Notes: generated from the letters alone by a model not told the origin. A stretch of 64,000 nucleotides of DNA from Micrasema longulum (GCA_022494885.1 JAGVSM010003760.1:1-64000), one strand, 5' to 3'; shown: positions 21,355-32,305, counted from the stretch's first letter. Translations and numbers: made by a program.

Positions 21355-21500
21355 TAATACATAAACAGACTCTTGCCAAAGTAGTAGAAGAATCTGGCTC
21401 CGGAAAACCGCTTCGGATACATGGAACAGATCAACATCCAGAGCGATGTTGTTCAGCATATTGAACGGTTTAGGCAGGTAGGAAGAAATTGCCATAAGGC
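21355..21500 (-). pseudogene. Jk2 LINE C-terminal fragment
   Basis: On the minus strand FNMLNNIALDVDLFHVSEAV precedes FRSQILLLLWQESV. The plus-strand copy at 43.75-43.84 kb reads almost the same in DNA (GCTGAACAACATCGCTCTGG). This is the extreme C-terminus of Jk2. Confidence 0.65.
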
Positions 21501-21539
21501 AATATGCCCGCCCTTTTATGCAACAACAACAACAAACCA

Positions 21540-21932
21540 TAACGCCGTTTCTCCGTAAAGTTAGGCAGAGAGGATAGAACGCTATACCACTTTATCTTTG
21601 CATACAGATCTCACTTCCTCTTCATTCATACATCTTCTCATGCACGCGCGCCGATTCTTCCGAATTTTGACATGTCAATCTTAGAGTATTTGTTGGTTTT
21701 GGTCTTACCATGTCTTTTTCGGTCTTCCTCTATTTCTGCATCCATCAATATTCGCATTGTTAATATTTTTAGTCGTTCTTTCGCTGTCCATTCGTTCTAC
21801 ATTTCCAGACCAGCGCAGAGATCCTTTCTTGATTTTGTCGATAATGCTTGTCTCAGCCTTACATAATGTACGGATCTCAACATTTGTCCTTGAGGTGATT
21901 TTCACAAAAACGGCGCTATATAAATTATCCAA
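21540..21932 (-). pseudogene. RTE-a LINE C-terminus
   Basis: The minus strand reads RTNVEIRTLCKAETSIIDKI, KKGSLRWSGNVERMDSER, GCRNRGRPKKTW, then with stops NRRACMRRCMNEEEVRSVCK and RSILSA. This order (LRWFGHVERM / GRPRRT / RRACM / VCKDR) is the standard RTE tail. It is decayed by stops after TW. Confidence 0.75.
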
Positions 21933-22440
21933 ATTTAAATTTAAATAGTTTTATATATATATATATATATAGTTGGATAATTTATATAGCGCCATTTTTG
22001 TGAAAATCACCTCAAGGGCGCTGTACAATTAATAAATATCCCAGTACATCTTGCAGCTACAGAGCGCATGGACGGTTGGGATTCTAGTTCCTCGTTTTCA
22101 ATTAAGATCAATAAAAAAATGTAACAGATAGGAGCTAGATTACAGGACGTCTTGCAGCTTAGACAGTTAGAAATTTAGCCCCCATTTACACATTTTAAAA
22201 ATTGACAAATAAATTTAGTGTATTAATGATACCAAAAAAAAATAAAAATATTATGAATAGTAAAAAGGAGTAAGATTACAACACGTCTTGCAGCTACTAA
22301 GCGCATAGACGATTGGAATTCTAGACCCCATTTATAAAATTTAGGTATTTTTAAGTTGGTATATAAAAGCTAGATAACCAATCATCGTGCAGCTACAAAG
22401 CGCATGGACGAGTGGAATTCTAGCAAAGTTAGAATGATAT
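21890..22440. repeat. Two L2x LINE 3' ends, tail to tail
   Basis: The plus-strand end CTTGAGGTGATTTTCACAAA..GGCGCTATATAAATTATCCA (21893-21935) faces its mirror (about 21973-22016) across a TA-rich spacer. The minus-strand copy continues to 22440 with four tandem units of the GCAGCTACAGAGCGCATGGA block (about 22050, 22150, 22285, 22390). The result is a natural 43-bp inverted repeat. Confidence 0.65.
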
Positions 22441-22539
22441 CAATAAATTTATAAAAAATAGAGCATAGTAGTAAGTTTGTCCAGTGTTCATGCCAAGAAC
22501 TAAGCAATAAAAAACTAAATAAATAAAGCACTGTATCAA

Positions 22540-23165
22540 CTTCATGGTTCACAAAGGGAGATAGATGTCCACACATTCGCCTCAGAGATTGCATTTTGAC
22601 AGCATTCAGCCTACTTTCATCCCTGTTTTTCCAAGTCCATATTTCGCTCGCATACATCAGGGTCGAGACCAGGACTCCGTTGTGAACTGCTAATTTTGCC
22701 TCTTGTGACAAACATTTATTTGCCAAAGTTGGTTTAAGTGCACCGTTCACTCTGTTCCCGGCACTCACCTTCCTTTCAATATCTTTCTATAGTAAACATA
22801 CTTCCCAGATACACAAATTATTTTACTTGTTTAAGTATAATTCTATTCACAGTGATTTCATATTTAGTCATATTCTATTTCTTTCAAAAACCATCACATG
22901 CGATTCTCATTATGCATCAGAAAATCGCTTCCCTTTCATACATCGTAGATTTTTGTTACCAAGAATAGCAGTTCCTGTCAGTTGTTAGCAAGAAGTACGG
23001 CATCGTCAGCTTACAAAAGACAATTGATATTTAAATCAACCATTTTTGCTCCCATTTTTAAGCCTTTCAGTTCTTTCATGCAGTTATCGATGTACACGTT
23101 GAACAGCCATGGTGACATCATACATCCCTGGTTCACTCCTTTATGAATGTCAAACTACGATGTGT
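22540..23165 (-). pseudogene. RTE-a LINE, reverse transcriptase to post-RT region, decayed
   Basis: On the minus strand VNQGCMMSPWLFNVYIDNCM (RT motif around GCxxSPxLFNxYI), then LL*ADDAVLLANN with the Tyr codon of the catalytic YADD changed to TAA at 23011-23013, then SAGNRVNGALKPTLANKCLS, AVHNGVLVSTLMYASEIWTW and ESRLNAVKMQSLRRMCG. Catalytically dead. Its downstream end abuts the L2x tail. Confidence 0.8.
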
Positions 23166-24029
23166 ATGATGTATATAAAATGAATATGTATATTAAATGT
23201 TTAAATAAATAAAACATCACAAACCCGGTGTTTCTGTTTAAATTATCAAAGATAATTTGCTAATTCGGAAAAAATATTCATATTTTTAGGTACCTTGCGT
23301 GTTTTTTTGCTTTAATATTACATTATTTTAGTTAGTCCTTACTATGTGAACTGAATTAAAATCATTACATTTTAATTGGTGCACGGCAGATTAATTATAT
23401 TTCTGTACTTTTTTCTTCTTCTTCTTTTCCACACCTGCTCCTAAGTGGAGCATGTAGACGTCACCAGTTGCCTCCAGGAGACCCTATCGCCAACCAGAAC
23501 TCTCGAATCCTTCCACGTCAATCAAGCGTCCCGTAGTTCCACTGAATAAATTCAAAAGATCGGCATCGACGGTCTTTCACGATGGCGTAAGCCGGTAGGA
23601 TTAAAAAAGAGGCAACTTGGGTTTGGGTTCTCCCGAGGAATGCGCAGCACGTGTCTAGGCCAGGTCCACCGCCGCATCCTCAAGACGCTTGTTTTAGGAG
23701 GCTGCTGCGTACGTTCTCGGACTTAAATGTTAGTTAGAAAAACGAACCACCTTACACCTAATATTCTCCTCAAACATTTACTTTCAAAACTCAGAAGTTT
23801 GGTGTTCTAAACATTGGTATTCATGGACTTAAAAGCAAATAAATTAGACTTTTGTAGATCCAGTAAAAATTGTAAAACAGGATTTATATTCAATTTTTAA
23901 TAAAATTTTGGTAAATGAGCACGTGTAGCTCTGAAACCAGATGGTAAAATCAAATAAATAAATTAGTTGTTAAAAACAGAGTGCCTTAATTTAAATTTTT
24001 ATAATATTTATAAGAACAACCACAAAGTT
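23166..24029. other. Spacer containing rep-J
   Basis: 23400-23720 (rep-J) shares GGAGACCCTATCGCCAACC.. and CCCGTAGTTCC with 42.29-42.38 kb (GGAGACCTTATTGTTAGCC, CCCTTAGTTCCGCC). It is GC-richer than its surroundings and has no recognised product. The remainder is AT-rich. Confidence 0.45.
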
Positions 24030-24720
24030 TAACTTAACTGGGAATGCAGGAATACCGATCTTAATTATATGTTTTCCTGCAAAAAGCACCACTTGCTTAC
24101 TTTAGTAGATCGCCGTCTACTGTTGGACATGGGGGTGCTTCATGACATACTTAGTGGACGCCTTGATAGTCAGCCTTTTATGTCGGAGTTATCATTCAAT
24201 GTTTCTAGCTACCGCACCCGTCACCCGTCGAGCTCTCTATTTCATGTGCCAGCAGTTCATACGAACTATGCCCAGAACTCTCCACTTATACGTTTTGTTC
24301 GTGAATATAATTTGAACTTTCCTTTTATTAATCCATTTGATTGTAAAAAATAACACCTTAAACGCGTGTCTTAAAACATACTTTTTTGTCTTATACTTAG
24401 TTTCAATAATAAAGTCTTATTTCATCTTATTTTATTTTATTTTATTTTATCTCTAATTTTATATATTTTATATATATTTATATTTAAGACACTTGTGCAA
24501 CAATATTTACACACATGTCCACCCTCATTCCTCACCCACTCACCCACCCTCTCACTCACTTACACTCACACTAACACACAAGTATGTATTGTACGTGTAT
24601 TTAATGTATTTCTGTGGATATCTGTCATTAGTTTTATTCTCTGTATATTATATTTGTTATATTTTTGTAACATGTATTACTGTTGATATTCCTAATAAAT
24701 AAAATAAAAATAAAAAAGGT
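24030..24720 (+). pseudogene. Jk3 LINE C-terminus and 3' UTR
   Basis: The frame 24069-24353 reads LVDRRLLLDMGVLHDILSGR, FNVSSYRTRHPSS, LFHVPAVHTNYAQNSPLIRF, the conserved tail of jockey-like LINEs. The 3' UTR has a (TTTTA) run at about 24426-24450, a C-rich CCACTCACCCACCCTCTCAC block and an AATAAAATAAAAATAAAA end. A second copy of the UTR is at 36.06-36.52 kb. The frames at 24493-24702 are UTR sequence. Confidence 0.75.
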
Positions 24721-25059
24721 TTGTTATACAAAGAATAAAAACGATTGTTTATTCAAATATTTGCTATTAGTTTCGTAAATATTGGTTGAGTCTTTTCCAT
24801 ATAATAAATAAATGTATTGACTGCATTTTTTTACATCACAAGCCAAGAGGTCCTAAAATCACAGTTATTTCCCAACATGTAGGCTTCAGGAAAATCTAAT
24901 TTAATCATTTTTAAATCACTAGAGATCGAACCTGAAACCCTCCATGCGTGTGGAAAACATCGTAGCATAAAGCCAAGGGGTCCCAATGTTTTAAACCATT
25001 TCTCAAATTTATTTTACATCATCATCATCCCCTTTTGCACCGAATGTTAATCATTTTTG

Positions 25060-25240
25060 TGAAATGAAAGTGAGATGGGCAGTCTTACGCTTCAGGTACC
25101 AGTCCAGGGACGATGAAAAATTCTAGTGTAAAAACTTATTTTTAAATGAAAATTTCATGTTACCCATGTCGGGATGCGAACCCGAGACCTCTTGCATGGT
25201 AAGCAAATGCACTGACCACTACACCACTTTGTTTTACAGC
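25060..25240 (-). repeat. SINE1 copy
   Basis: In the minus orientation a tRNA-like head (GTGGTGTAGTGGTCAGTGC A box, GGTTCGCATCC B box) is followed by a body ending CTGGTACCTGAAGCGTAAGA. The anticodon-arm analogue is present but the acceptor stem does not close, so it is a SINE rather than a tRNA gene. A more decayed tRNA-like stretch precedes it at 24.90-24.98 kb. Confidence 0.7.
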
Positions 25241-25554
25241 CGATTGTATCAACTAGTAGTGAAAATTAGACATTCTATGATCCATTAATTTTGTATCAAA
25301 TGTTGTAAAATAATTGTCGACAAATATATGACCAAGTTGATGAGCCTTTCTCGGTCATTACACTACTAGTTTAGCCAACAATTAAGCATTCTCCATACTT
25401 AATTGCAAACAAAAATTAATTAAATCCGAATGTATCTTGCTAATCTAGCTCAAACATACAATAATTTGGAATAAATTAATATGGCGTAAGGGTAACCATA
25501 AACCCATAAAATAATCAAAATAAATGTTCAGTTTAATCCATACAAATTAAACAA

Positions 25555-25655
25555 ACAATTGAACGTAGTTCTGCAGAAAGCAGCTAGTCATAGAAAAGTG
25601 AAACTGAGATGAAAGCACCTTTGTGAAAAGACTGAATAATTAAATCTACACAACG
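25555..25655 (+). repeat. rep-H copy
   Basis: AACGTAGTTCTGCAGAAAGC and AGTGAAACTGAGATGAAAGC match 33.07 kb (plus), 28.97 kb and, inverted, 58.50-58.56 kb. Its class is unknown; possibly a small DNA transposon or SINE. Confidence 0.55.
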
Positions 25656-26599
25656 GTTGGATTTTTTTTTTTTTTTTTCAGTTTGTAGAGTCTTTATTCA
25701 ATAAAATATACATATTATTACAATATTAATACATTATAAAGAAAACAAAGTATTAAGATATATTTTGTCCCGATAAACTATTCAATAATAGTTTGTCATC
25801 GGGTGCTCAGACATTAGTTTAAATTAATAATCAAATAAAAAGAGTACAGACATAATACTGTACACGTATAAAATAATAAACATAAAAAATAGTTTAAAGA
25901 TATATAAACTTTTTTTTTAAGTAAGAAAATATAGTGAAATAATACAATTAAAGTTAAAGAATAGTAATTTACTTAAATATATTTTAAATATAAGAAAAAA
26001 AAAATTGACACATATATAAATAGTGTGTACTCATAAATGTAATCAAAACAAGATAAAAAAATAAATTAAACAAAGTAAAGTAAATCGAGAATTTCAATTC
26101 ATATCTACAGAAAAAAAAATAGTAAGAAAATTAAAAGTACATATTAAAATTAAGATCTAAAAAATGTAAATGAAATAAGAAAGTAAGAAAGTAATAAAAG
26201 AAAAGAAAAGGTTAACCCAAGAAAATAACAAAAATGTATTCAATGAGGGATAAAAAATTAAAAAAAAAAAAAAAATGTTTTTGACTTTAACAAATGATAT
26301 ACAATGAGAACATTAGTTTTTTTATGTTACAAAAAATATAATTACATAGATACTATTCAGTGGCCGGTGACTGTGTGAAAGAGATTCAGTCAATTATTAC
26401 CAGTGTTTCAGTTCAGTGTCAGTTTTTATGATTTATGTTTTTTTTTTTAACTATTTGAAATAAATTATTAAACAGTATATCTTCATGTTTTTTTTCAAAT
26501 GTCTGAACTTAAGAACTCTGTCTTTTGTTCGTGGTAACATAATGTTACATCACCGCGCGCAGAGTAATTATTCACCACAGTCTTTTGAGAGTTAAGAAA
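25656..26599. other. AT-rich stretch, possible antisense LINE 3' UTR
   Basis: It starts with a T run followed by TTTATTCAATAAAAT, which inverted would be a 3' tail. 25.69-26.28 kb is an A-rich minus-strand-tail-like block. 26.28-26.33 kb repeats the TTTGACTTTAACAAATGATA sequence that accompanies rep-H at 29.28 kb. No gene. Confidence 0.3.
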
Positions 26600-26925
26600 A
26601 TGCGTATGTTTTCAGATAAAGCATAGTAGATAAAACAATTCGGACAAGTGAATCTTGCCCACAACTACAAAGGTTTCAGCTCTTTTATTTCACTAAAAGA
26701 GATGAAACAGATAAAAGTGTTAAGTGAAATGTGGATTTTTAAACATAGGCATCATGGGCATAGGCCACATAGGCCACATAGGCCACATAAACCAGCCAAT
26801 GACAGGTCATACGCCCTGTAAATGCTTGGACCTCCATAATTCTTTCTCAAAAATGTTTTTTCTCTCTGTTGCAACACATTTAGATCTAAATAACTCCATA
26901 GGGAGAAAATCCAGCCAGTCAAGAT
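26600..26925 (-). repeat. PAL-G copy with CATAGGCCA tandem repeats
   Basis: Inverted B half (AAAGGTTTCAGCTCTTTTAT), then where the core palindrome should be there are four tandem copies of a 9-bp CATAGGCCA unit (26758-26792), then AAACCAGCCAATGACAGGTC and the TCTCTGTTGCAACA arm. The frames here (GHIGHIGHI and GLCGLCGLC) are translations of that array. Confidence 0.7.
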
Positions 26926-26929
26926 AATT

Positions 26930-27130
26930 GCGTTGGACAGCGTCAACACAGACTGTTCCACATTCCAATATAAAGGACCAACCTGCCAATTGTTATGTGT
27001 GTTGGAAGAGCTTCCTAAATGTTGAACCATATTTCTTTGGATATTAATATTTTTCACGTCTCGGAGGGAGTTTTTCGTTAGAAGATTATCATATTTTTCA
27101 AATATATTTTTAAAATAGCATATTACTCGT
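26930..27130 (+). pseudogene. Jk2 LINE 3' fragment
   Basis: ACAGCGTCAACACAGACTGT, CACATTCCAATATAAAGGAC and GAGGGAGTTTTTCGTTAGAA match the Jk2 copy at 51.94-52.07 kb. The minus-strand 135-aa frame across this region is antisense and discarded. Confidence 0.65.
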
Positions 27131-27269
27131 ATCTTAGTATTATTTTCATAAACACCCATTTTTTTTGTCTTTTTTTATTATTTGTATATGAATGAATTAA
27201 AATTTCATATTTTGTTAAATGTTTTAATACTTTTTAAATTTTTTAATTGTTATCATCGACAGTCCCAGT

Positions 27270-27570
27270 CAGTTCAGATCCCAACTAAAATAAAAAACAA
27301 TTGGTTCCAGGCAGAGGGGCCGGCAACGGCAAAAATACGATCTCCGAATCTAGTGTTTTGGGAGCGCCGGATTTCGACAAGTTTTCATCTGCCTGAATCA
27401 AATGCTGACATAAGAGTAGATTTTCTTTGACATGTATTTTTCCTAATACAAAGTTTCATTTTATGAAAGGATTTGAATACTGTCCAGCATAAGTTGTGTT
27501 TTATTCTCTCTGGGCTTTTTAACCAGTGCAAATCTCGGAGATGTTGTGAGATGTGAAAATATTTTTTAGT
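27270..27570 (-). pseudogene. L2x LINE C-terminal fragment
   Basis: The minus strand reads TRFGDRIFAVAGPSAWNQL, homologous to FGERAFAVAGPTAWNALP in the copy at 58.9 kb and typical of the L2/CR1 RT C-terminus. Weak similarity extends to 27570. The plus-strand frame 27182-27430 is its antisense. Confidence 0.65.
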
Positions 27571-28560
27571 GCCTCTTTATATGGATAAATAAATAAATAA
27601 AATATATTTATTAATTTAATTTAAATTCAAATAAAATTTAAATTAAATCAAAATTAATCTAACACCGGTGTACTTTATTTATGAAAACTCAAAAAATATT
27701 TTTCAAAATAAATAATATCTGTTGCAAAAGTATGGTCACCCTCGTTAACGAGACTAATTTGTATTTCAAGTTAGGTTTTTACAATAGAATATGTTAGGTT
27801 ACGTAAATTCGGAGTCAGAAACTTGTCTGAACATTGTTCATTGTTCTTATTTAGCTCCGAAGCCATCAATTAGTGGGGAAATAATCATGGTGCTTTTTGT
27901 CTATAACCATGGGTGGTAAGGCGGGTAATTTTATGGATTAATTATGTTTGACCACGGAAATTTACTGAGATACATTTAGTTTTGATAAAAACAATTAAAA
28001 TGATATAAAAATATTTTGAATCTGTCCATATTTTAATATTCTGTGAATTGTTTCTTTGACTTAACATTTTTAAAACTTTTTTTTATACCATCTTCATTTT
28101 CAAAAGTCTTTTTTTATTTCTTTATTTTTGCAATTTATATTTGTTCATTTTTATAGAATTAGATATTACTACTCATGTATAATAATAAATGTAACAATAC
28201 TATAGTTTATATACAAAATTACAATGTATTTATCGACTACGTTTTTAAAGGTAGTAGATATTTCTGAATTATGGGTGGTATGCCTAACTAAGTTCAACCT
28301 GTTTTATGGCAGACATTTTTTGTGTAGAGCGAAATAAACAAAACATGATTATATTGATGTTTTTTTAAAGATATTCCTTGATAAAACTCCATGGTTAATG
28401 ATTTAGATACAATTATAAATAAAATTATCATCAAAACTTTATTCATAAGAGTTTATATAATTTTAAATACGAGTACGAGAGAAATAAATAAAAACATAGA
28501 AAATATTTTAAAAAAAACGTAAAACAATAATATATTCATACTAATCAAAATTTAATATTG
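27571..28560. other. AT-rich spacer, nothing recognised
   Basis: Low-complexity A/T sequence; no motif, frame or within-window repeat identified. Confidence 0.45.
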
Positions 28561-28567
28561 TGTTTAC

Positions 28568-28925
28568 ACGTGTTCAAAAAATTTCTTTAGATTTACTTTA
28601 AATTTATTAATTGATACAATATATTTAATAGATTTTATTTTTTTGGGAAGTTTATTGTAATTTTTTACACCTTTGAAGACAAAGCTATTTTAACCATGAC
28701 TTGTATGAAATTTAGGAATTTTAATATTATATTGGTATCTAAGTGACTTATTCATTTTAAATTCTTTTATTTTTTCTTCTTTATAAATTTGTGTTATGGA
28801 ATTTATTTTATAATGAGCGTCTTCTGTATGAACCTTAAATATTTTATATTGACTTTCCGTATTGAATGTTGAGGGCTTCTTTAAAATTACTTTAATAATT
28901 AATCTTTGTACTATCTTAAGAGATT
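28568..28925 (-). pseudogene. AT-rich LINE C-terminus with one in-frame stop
   Basis: The minus strand reads VQRLIIKVILKKPSTFNTES, KVHTEDAHYKINSITQIYKE, LRYQYNIKIPKFHTSHG, a TAA, NSFVFKGVKNYNKLPKKIKS and NKFKVNLKKFFEHV then a stop. The NSFxxKGxxxYNxLPxxIK...FKxxLKxF ending is that of CR1/L2-type RT proteins. Its AT-biased codons set it apart from the other LINEs in the window. About 118 codons with a single stop. Confidence 0.6.
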
Positions 28926-28959
28926 ATTCATATAAACATTACATAAAAACAAAATTTCA

Positions 28960-29300
28960 ATGATAATTGAACGTAGATATGCAGAAAGCAGCCAGTCCAT
29001 AATTTGAGAAAAAAAAATATTGGTGTTATCGGGTGTAGTAAGATCAATTCTATGTTGTGCTAAAAACAGCCAGACTGCTTTGATACAAAAAACTGTAATT
29101 ATCACCTTCTGAAAATAGCGTCGATCACAAAAACGTCATTTCTCAATTTGCAGAAAACGCTCATAACACTAGAAAAATCTTACGGTAATTTATAACTCAT
29201 TAAAACTGGTCAAATATTTCATAAGATTTTTGTTTGTAATATTTAAAAAAAACTTCTGTATTCACTGTTTATCATTTGTCAAAGTCAAAAACATGTATGT
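28960..29300. repeat. rep-H fragments
   Basis: 28964-29000 carries AACGTAGATATGCAGAAAGC; 29220-29295 carries TTGTTTGTAATATTT.. and GTTTATCATTTGTCAAAGTC, which recurs at 58.39-58.45 kb. The two parts may be ends of one rep-H copy. Confidence 0.45.
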
Positions 29301-30646
29301 CGTTTTTGTAAAATTTCGGAAAATTTGTTTTTTTTTTATGAATAGTTTCACTGTTTCTATAGTATTGATTTCCAGTATATGAGTTAGTGTGCAAAATTTC
29401 TATAAAGCAGTTTTTTTGTTTTAGTTAGAATCTAAGTAGTTGTTTTTTTTATCATTTAAAAACCTTCTTCTAAAAATGTTGCTTTTTGTAGATATTTCGC
29501 TTTGTAAAAATGGTCCTCAATCGGAGTAGGAACTTTGATTTAAAACACATTACTGCCAACAAATTGTTTTTAAATGTGGGTCATTCACACATGTTTTGTA
29601 GTACTAAATTCCAAGCAAATAACCCAACATACACACACCTTAAAACACATGCTCTTAGACAATGCATTATTCATAGCGTATCTATTAAGCACGCGAATAG
29701 TCTTCTCTGTTTCGATAATGAGTCGTATATCTTTCTTTACAAAGTAGAAACAGATGTGTCTGTACCACGATAAGATCGCTCTGTAGGGGTAGGTGTTGAT
29801 GGGAGGGGGAAGGAGTTAGGGGTGAAAATTCAGTACAGAGGGATGGGGTTGCAAATTACCGTCTGGGTAAGAAGGTACTGGTGTTTTAGTAAACAGAAGA
29901 CATAGATTATGGAGAAAATGTTGATATAGCCAATAGTTCATTCCGTGGTGATTGACTATCATGGTTCTTGGTTCGATTGTAGACTACAGAAATTTATAAA
30001 ATTATTTTAAATAATTCCAAATTATTTTATTAAATGATAAATTAGTCGATTAATGTTGCCAATATTTATAAGTATTTTTTCTTTCCTTTTGTTTTTTACA
30101 ATAAATCCTACAAATACCTTATTTAAAAAACAAATGTTTGTAAAAAAATAAATTGAAGACATGAGTGGATGAAGGCGTCATGTCACAAATTTATAAAAAT
30201 GTTTTTTTTTTACGAGGTTAAAATTTTTATTACAGCCTATTTTAAATAGAACCATCAAATTCAGGTGTTATTTTATCAATAACTATACCGGTGTTTAAAA
30301 CTTTAACCCCCAATATCGCTGCATTTTGTTTTATTCAAATAACAATTTTATTCACACATGATTTTTTATGAAATAAAGTTCAAAAATAAATTTTAAATAA
30401 CTTCTGGAGTATTCGAGAAAAAAAATTACCCAAAATTTTAAAGTTATTATTGTCATTTTATGTATTGTTAATTATTATTTTTTAATTACATTATACATAA
30501 ATTTACTGAGTACAGAGACACATGCATGTTAACTTGCCCCAATTCGCTAGAAAATCAATATTCTAATTACTTTAATAAGAACATAATCGGTTTCAACTAC
30601 ATACAATGCATACTACACCAGAGATTGAGAAAATTTCAAGAAAAAA
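29301..30646. other. AT-rich spacer with an unrecognised 87-aa frame
   Basis: The plus-strand frame 29510-29773 shows no family motif. A tRNA-B-box-like GGTTCTTGGTTCGATTGTAG is at about 29960-29980, perhaps a decayed SINE head. No other content identified. Confidence 0.35.
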
Positions 30647-30658
30647 ATATGAAAGTCT

Positions 30659-30782
30659 AAATAGGTGCGAAGGTTTTCACGGTCACTGTTATCGATATTA
30701 TGTATCTTTTTGGGTGATACCGGTAGCCGAAACGTCGGATCAAATCCAACATACACGGTATCACCCAAAAAAGATACATAAT
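30659..30782. repeat. PAL-S, 124-bp hairpin insertion with 12-bp target duplication
   Basis: ATATGAAAGTCT occurs exactly at both edges (30647-30658, 30783-30794). Inside, a 36-base one-sided tail (30659-30694) is followed by a 28-bp arm (30695-30722) and its inverse (from 30756), differing by one A. The loop includes GCCGAAACGTCGG, a GAAA followed by palindromic ACGT and C. It looks like a complete short retroposed unit. Confidence 0.75.
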
Positions 30783-30819
30783 ATATGAAAGTCTCTTCAT
30801 AAACACAAATAAACAAACA

Positions 30820-31200
30820 AAACATCTGTCTTTGCATACATACCTCGTTTCCTCTACATTAATACGTCGTCTCATGCACGCACGCCAATTATTCCTACTC
30901 TTGACATGTCAACCTTCAAGTATTTAATGGACTTGATCATATTATGTCTTTCTTGGTCTTCCTCGTTTTCTGCATCCATCAACATTCGCATCGTAGATCC
31001 TTTTAGTCGTTCTTTTGCTGTCCATTCGCTCTAAGTCCAAACCAACGCAGCACCCCTTTCTGGATTCTGTCGATAATGCATATCTCAGCCTTACATAGTT
31101 CCCGGATCTCGACATTTGTGCACTTATTGTACATTGTTTTATCACACATTCGCCCGAGGGATTGCATTTCGACAGCATTTAACCTTCTTTCATTATTATT
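30820..31200 (-). pseudogene. RTE-a LINE, 3' part (split by Jk6)
   Basis: Minus strand: WDWKNNNERRLNAVEMQSL, CTNVEIRELCKAEICIIDRI, LERMDSKRTTKRIYDANVDG, CRKRGRPRKT and VCKDR. It continues the RTE-a protein interrupted at 32.08 kb. Several frameshifts. Confidence 0.75.
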
Positions 31201-31201
31201 T

Positions 31202-32080
31202 TTCCAATCCCATACTTTATTTATTGATTTATTTTATTTTATTTGGAAAATCAACAGGTCTACATACTTATTTTTAGAAAGCAAACAGATATAGTGTATA
31301 AACTCAGAACTAATAACAGATTTCCACATAGTATATAAAGTTAGTAAAGAAAATATATTACATATCAAATAAATACATACAATTTATACATGTAAAAATG
31401 TTATTTTCATGTACACAATAATTAAAGATTTTAAAAATATTTATTTAAAGAACATTAAGTTACTGTAAATTGGGCGGGATAAGGACAAAAATGCTTGAAG
31501 AGAGGATAAGGAGGGGAGGGGAGATGTACATATTTATTATTATAATGTCTACTAAGTTACATAATACATTTTCAGTGTAAATTTTAAATCTGACAGAGTA
31601 ATGTTTGTGTAATCTATATTTTTAAATTTTGTATTGTACATTGAAAAAGTCCTACGAAAAAAAGCATTTTTAACATACGATGTTTTACTTATTGGTACAT
31701 GAAACAGGTGGTACCGTCTACAAATCCTGGCTGGCACATGTTTGTTATTAAACCAAGCAGCTATGTACAGTCAACCATTCCTGTCATAATTTTGTAAAGC
31801 AGTAGTTGGTCCGCACACACTCTGCGGTATTGTAGAAAAATGATTCCATGGAAGGTGGAGGCAGTGAGAGTAGATACATAATAAATACCGGTTTTGTATT
31901 TAAGGTACTTTATAAATTTGTTTTGAATATTTTCTATTCTACTTATATATATGGCATACTGAGGATTCCATATCTGAGAGACGTATTCCAAATGGCTTCT
32001 GACAAATGTATAATATAATGAAATAAGGGCCTTTGGATTATCAAAGTGTTGACTCATTCGAATTATGAAACCTAACATGC
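31202..32080 (-). pseudogene. Jk6 LINE inserted into RTE-a
   Basis: Minus strand: LSMLGFIIRMSQHFDNPKAL, FVRSHLEYVSQIWNPQYAIY, RIENIQNKFIKYLKYKTG, VCADQLLLYKIM, a stop, then HLFHVPISKTSYVKN. This is the post-palm region of a jockey/CR1-like LINE. The 3' UTR runs to an AATAAATAAAG tail at about 31202. 5'-truncated and same orientation as its host LINE. Confidence 0.75.
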
Positions 32081-32305
32081 TCAATGCTCTTTGCTCCCAT
32101 TCATAAGAGTTGGCACTAGAACTCTACAGTGAATTGCTAGTTTTGCCTCCTGCGATAAACATTTGTTTACCAAAGTAGATTTCAGTGCCCCGTTCACCCT
32201 GTTCTCGGCACTCATCCTCCTTTCAATATCTTTCTCAGTCTTTCCATCCCTAGTAAACATACATCCCAGATACACAAATTCTTCTACCTGATTCAGAATA
32301 TCTTA
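32081..32305 (-). pseudogene. RTE-a LINE, 5' part (split by Jk6)
   Basis: Minus strand: NQVEEFVYLGCMFTRDGKTE, KDIERRMSAENRVNGALKST, SQEAKLAIHCRVLVPTLMNG then SKE. In intact relatives the next residues are those found at 31200, so removing Jk6 restores collinearity. Confidence 0.75.

Noticed and set aside
24493..24702. Small frames rich in His/Ser/Thr
   Set aside because: They translate the C-rich Jk3 3' UTR, which is repeated at 36.3 kb.
26752..27159. 135-aa minus-strand frame
   Set aside because: It is antisense to a Jk2 fragment and covers a PAL-G 9-bp tandem array (GLCGLCGLC).
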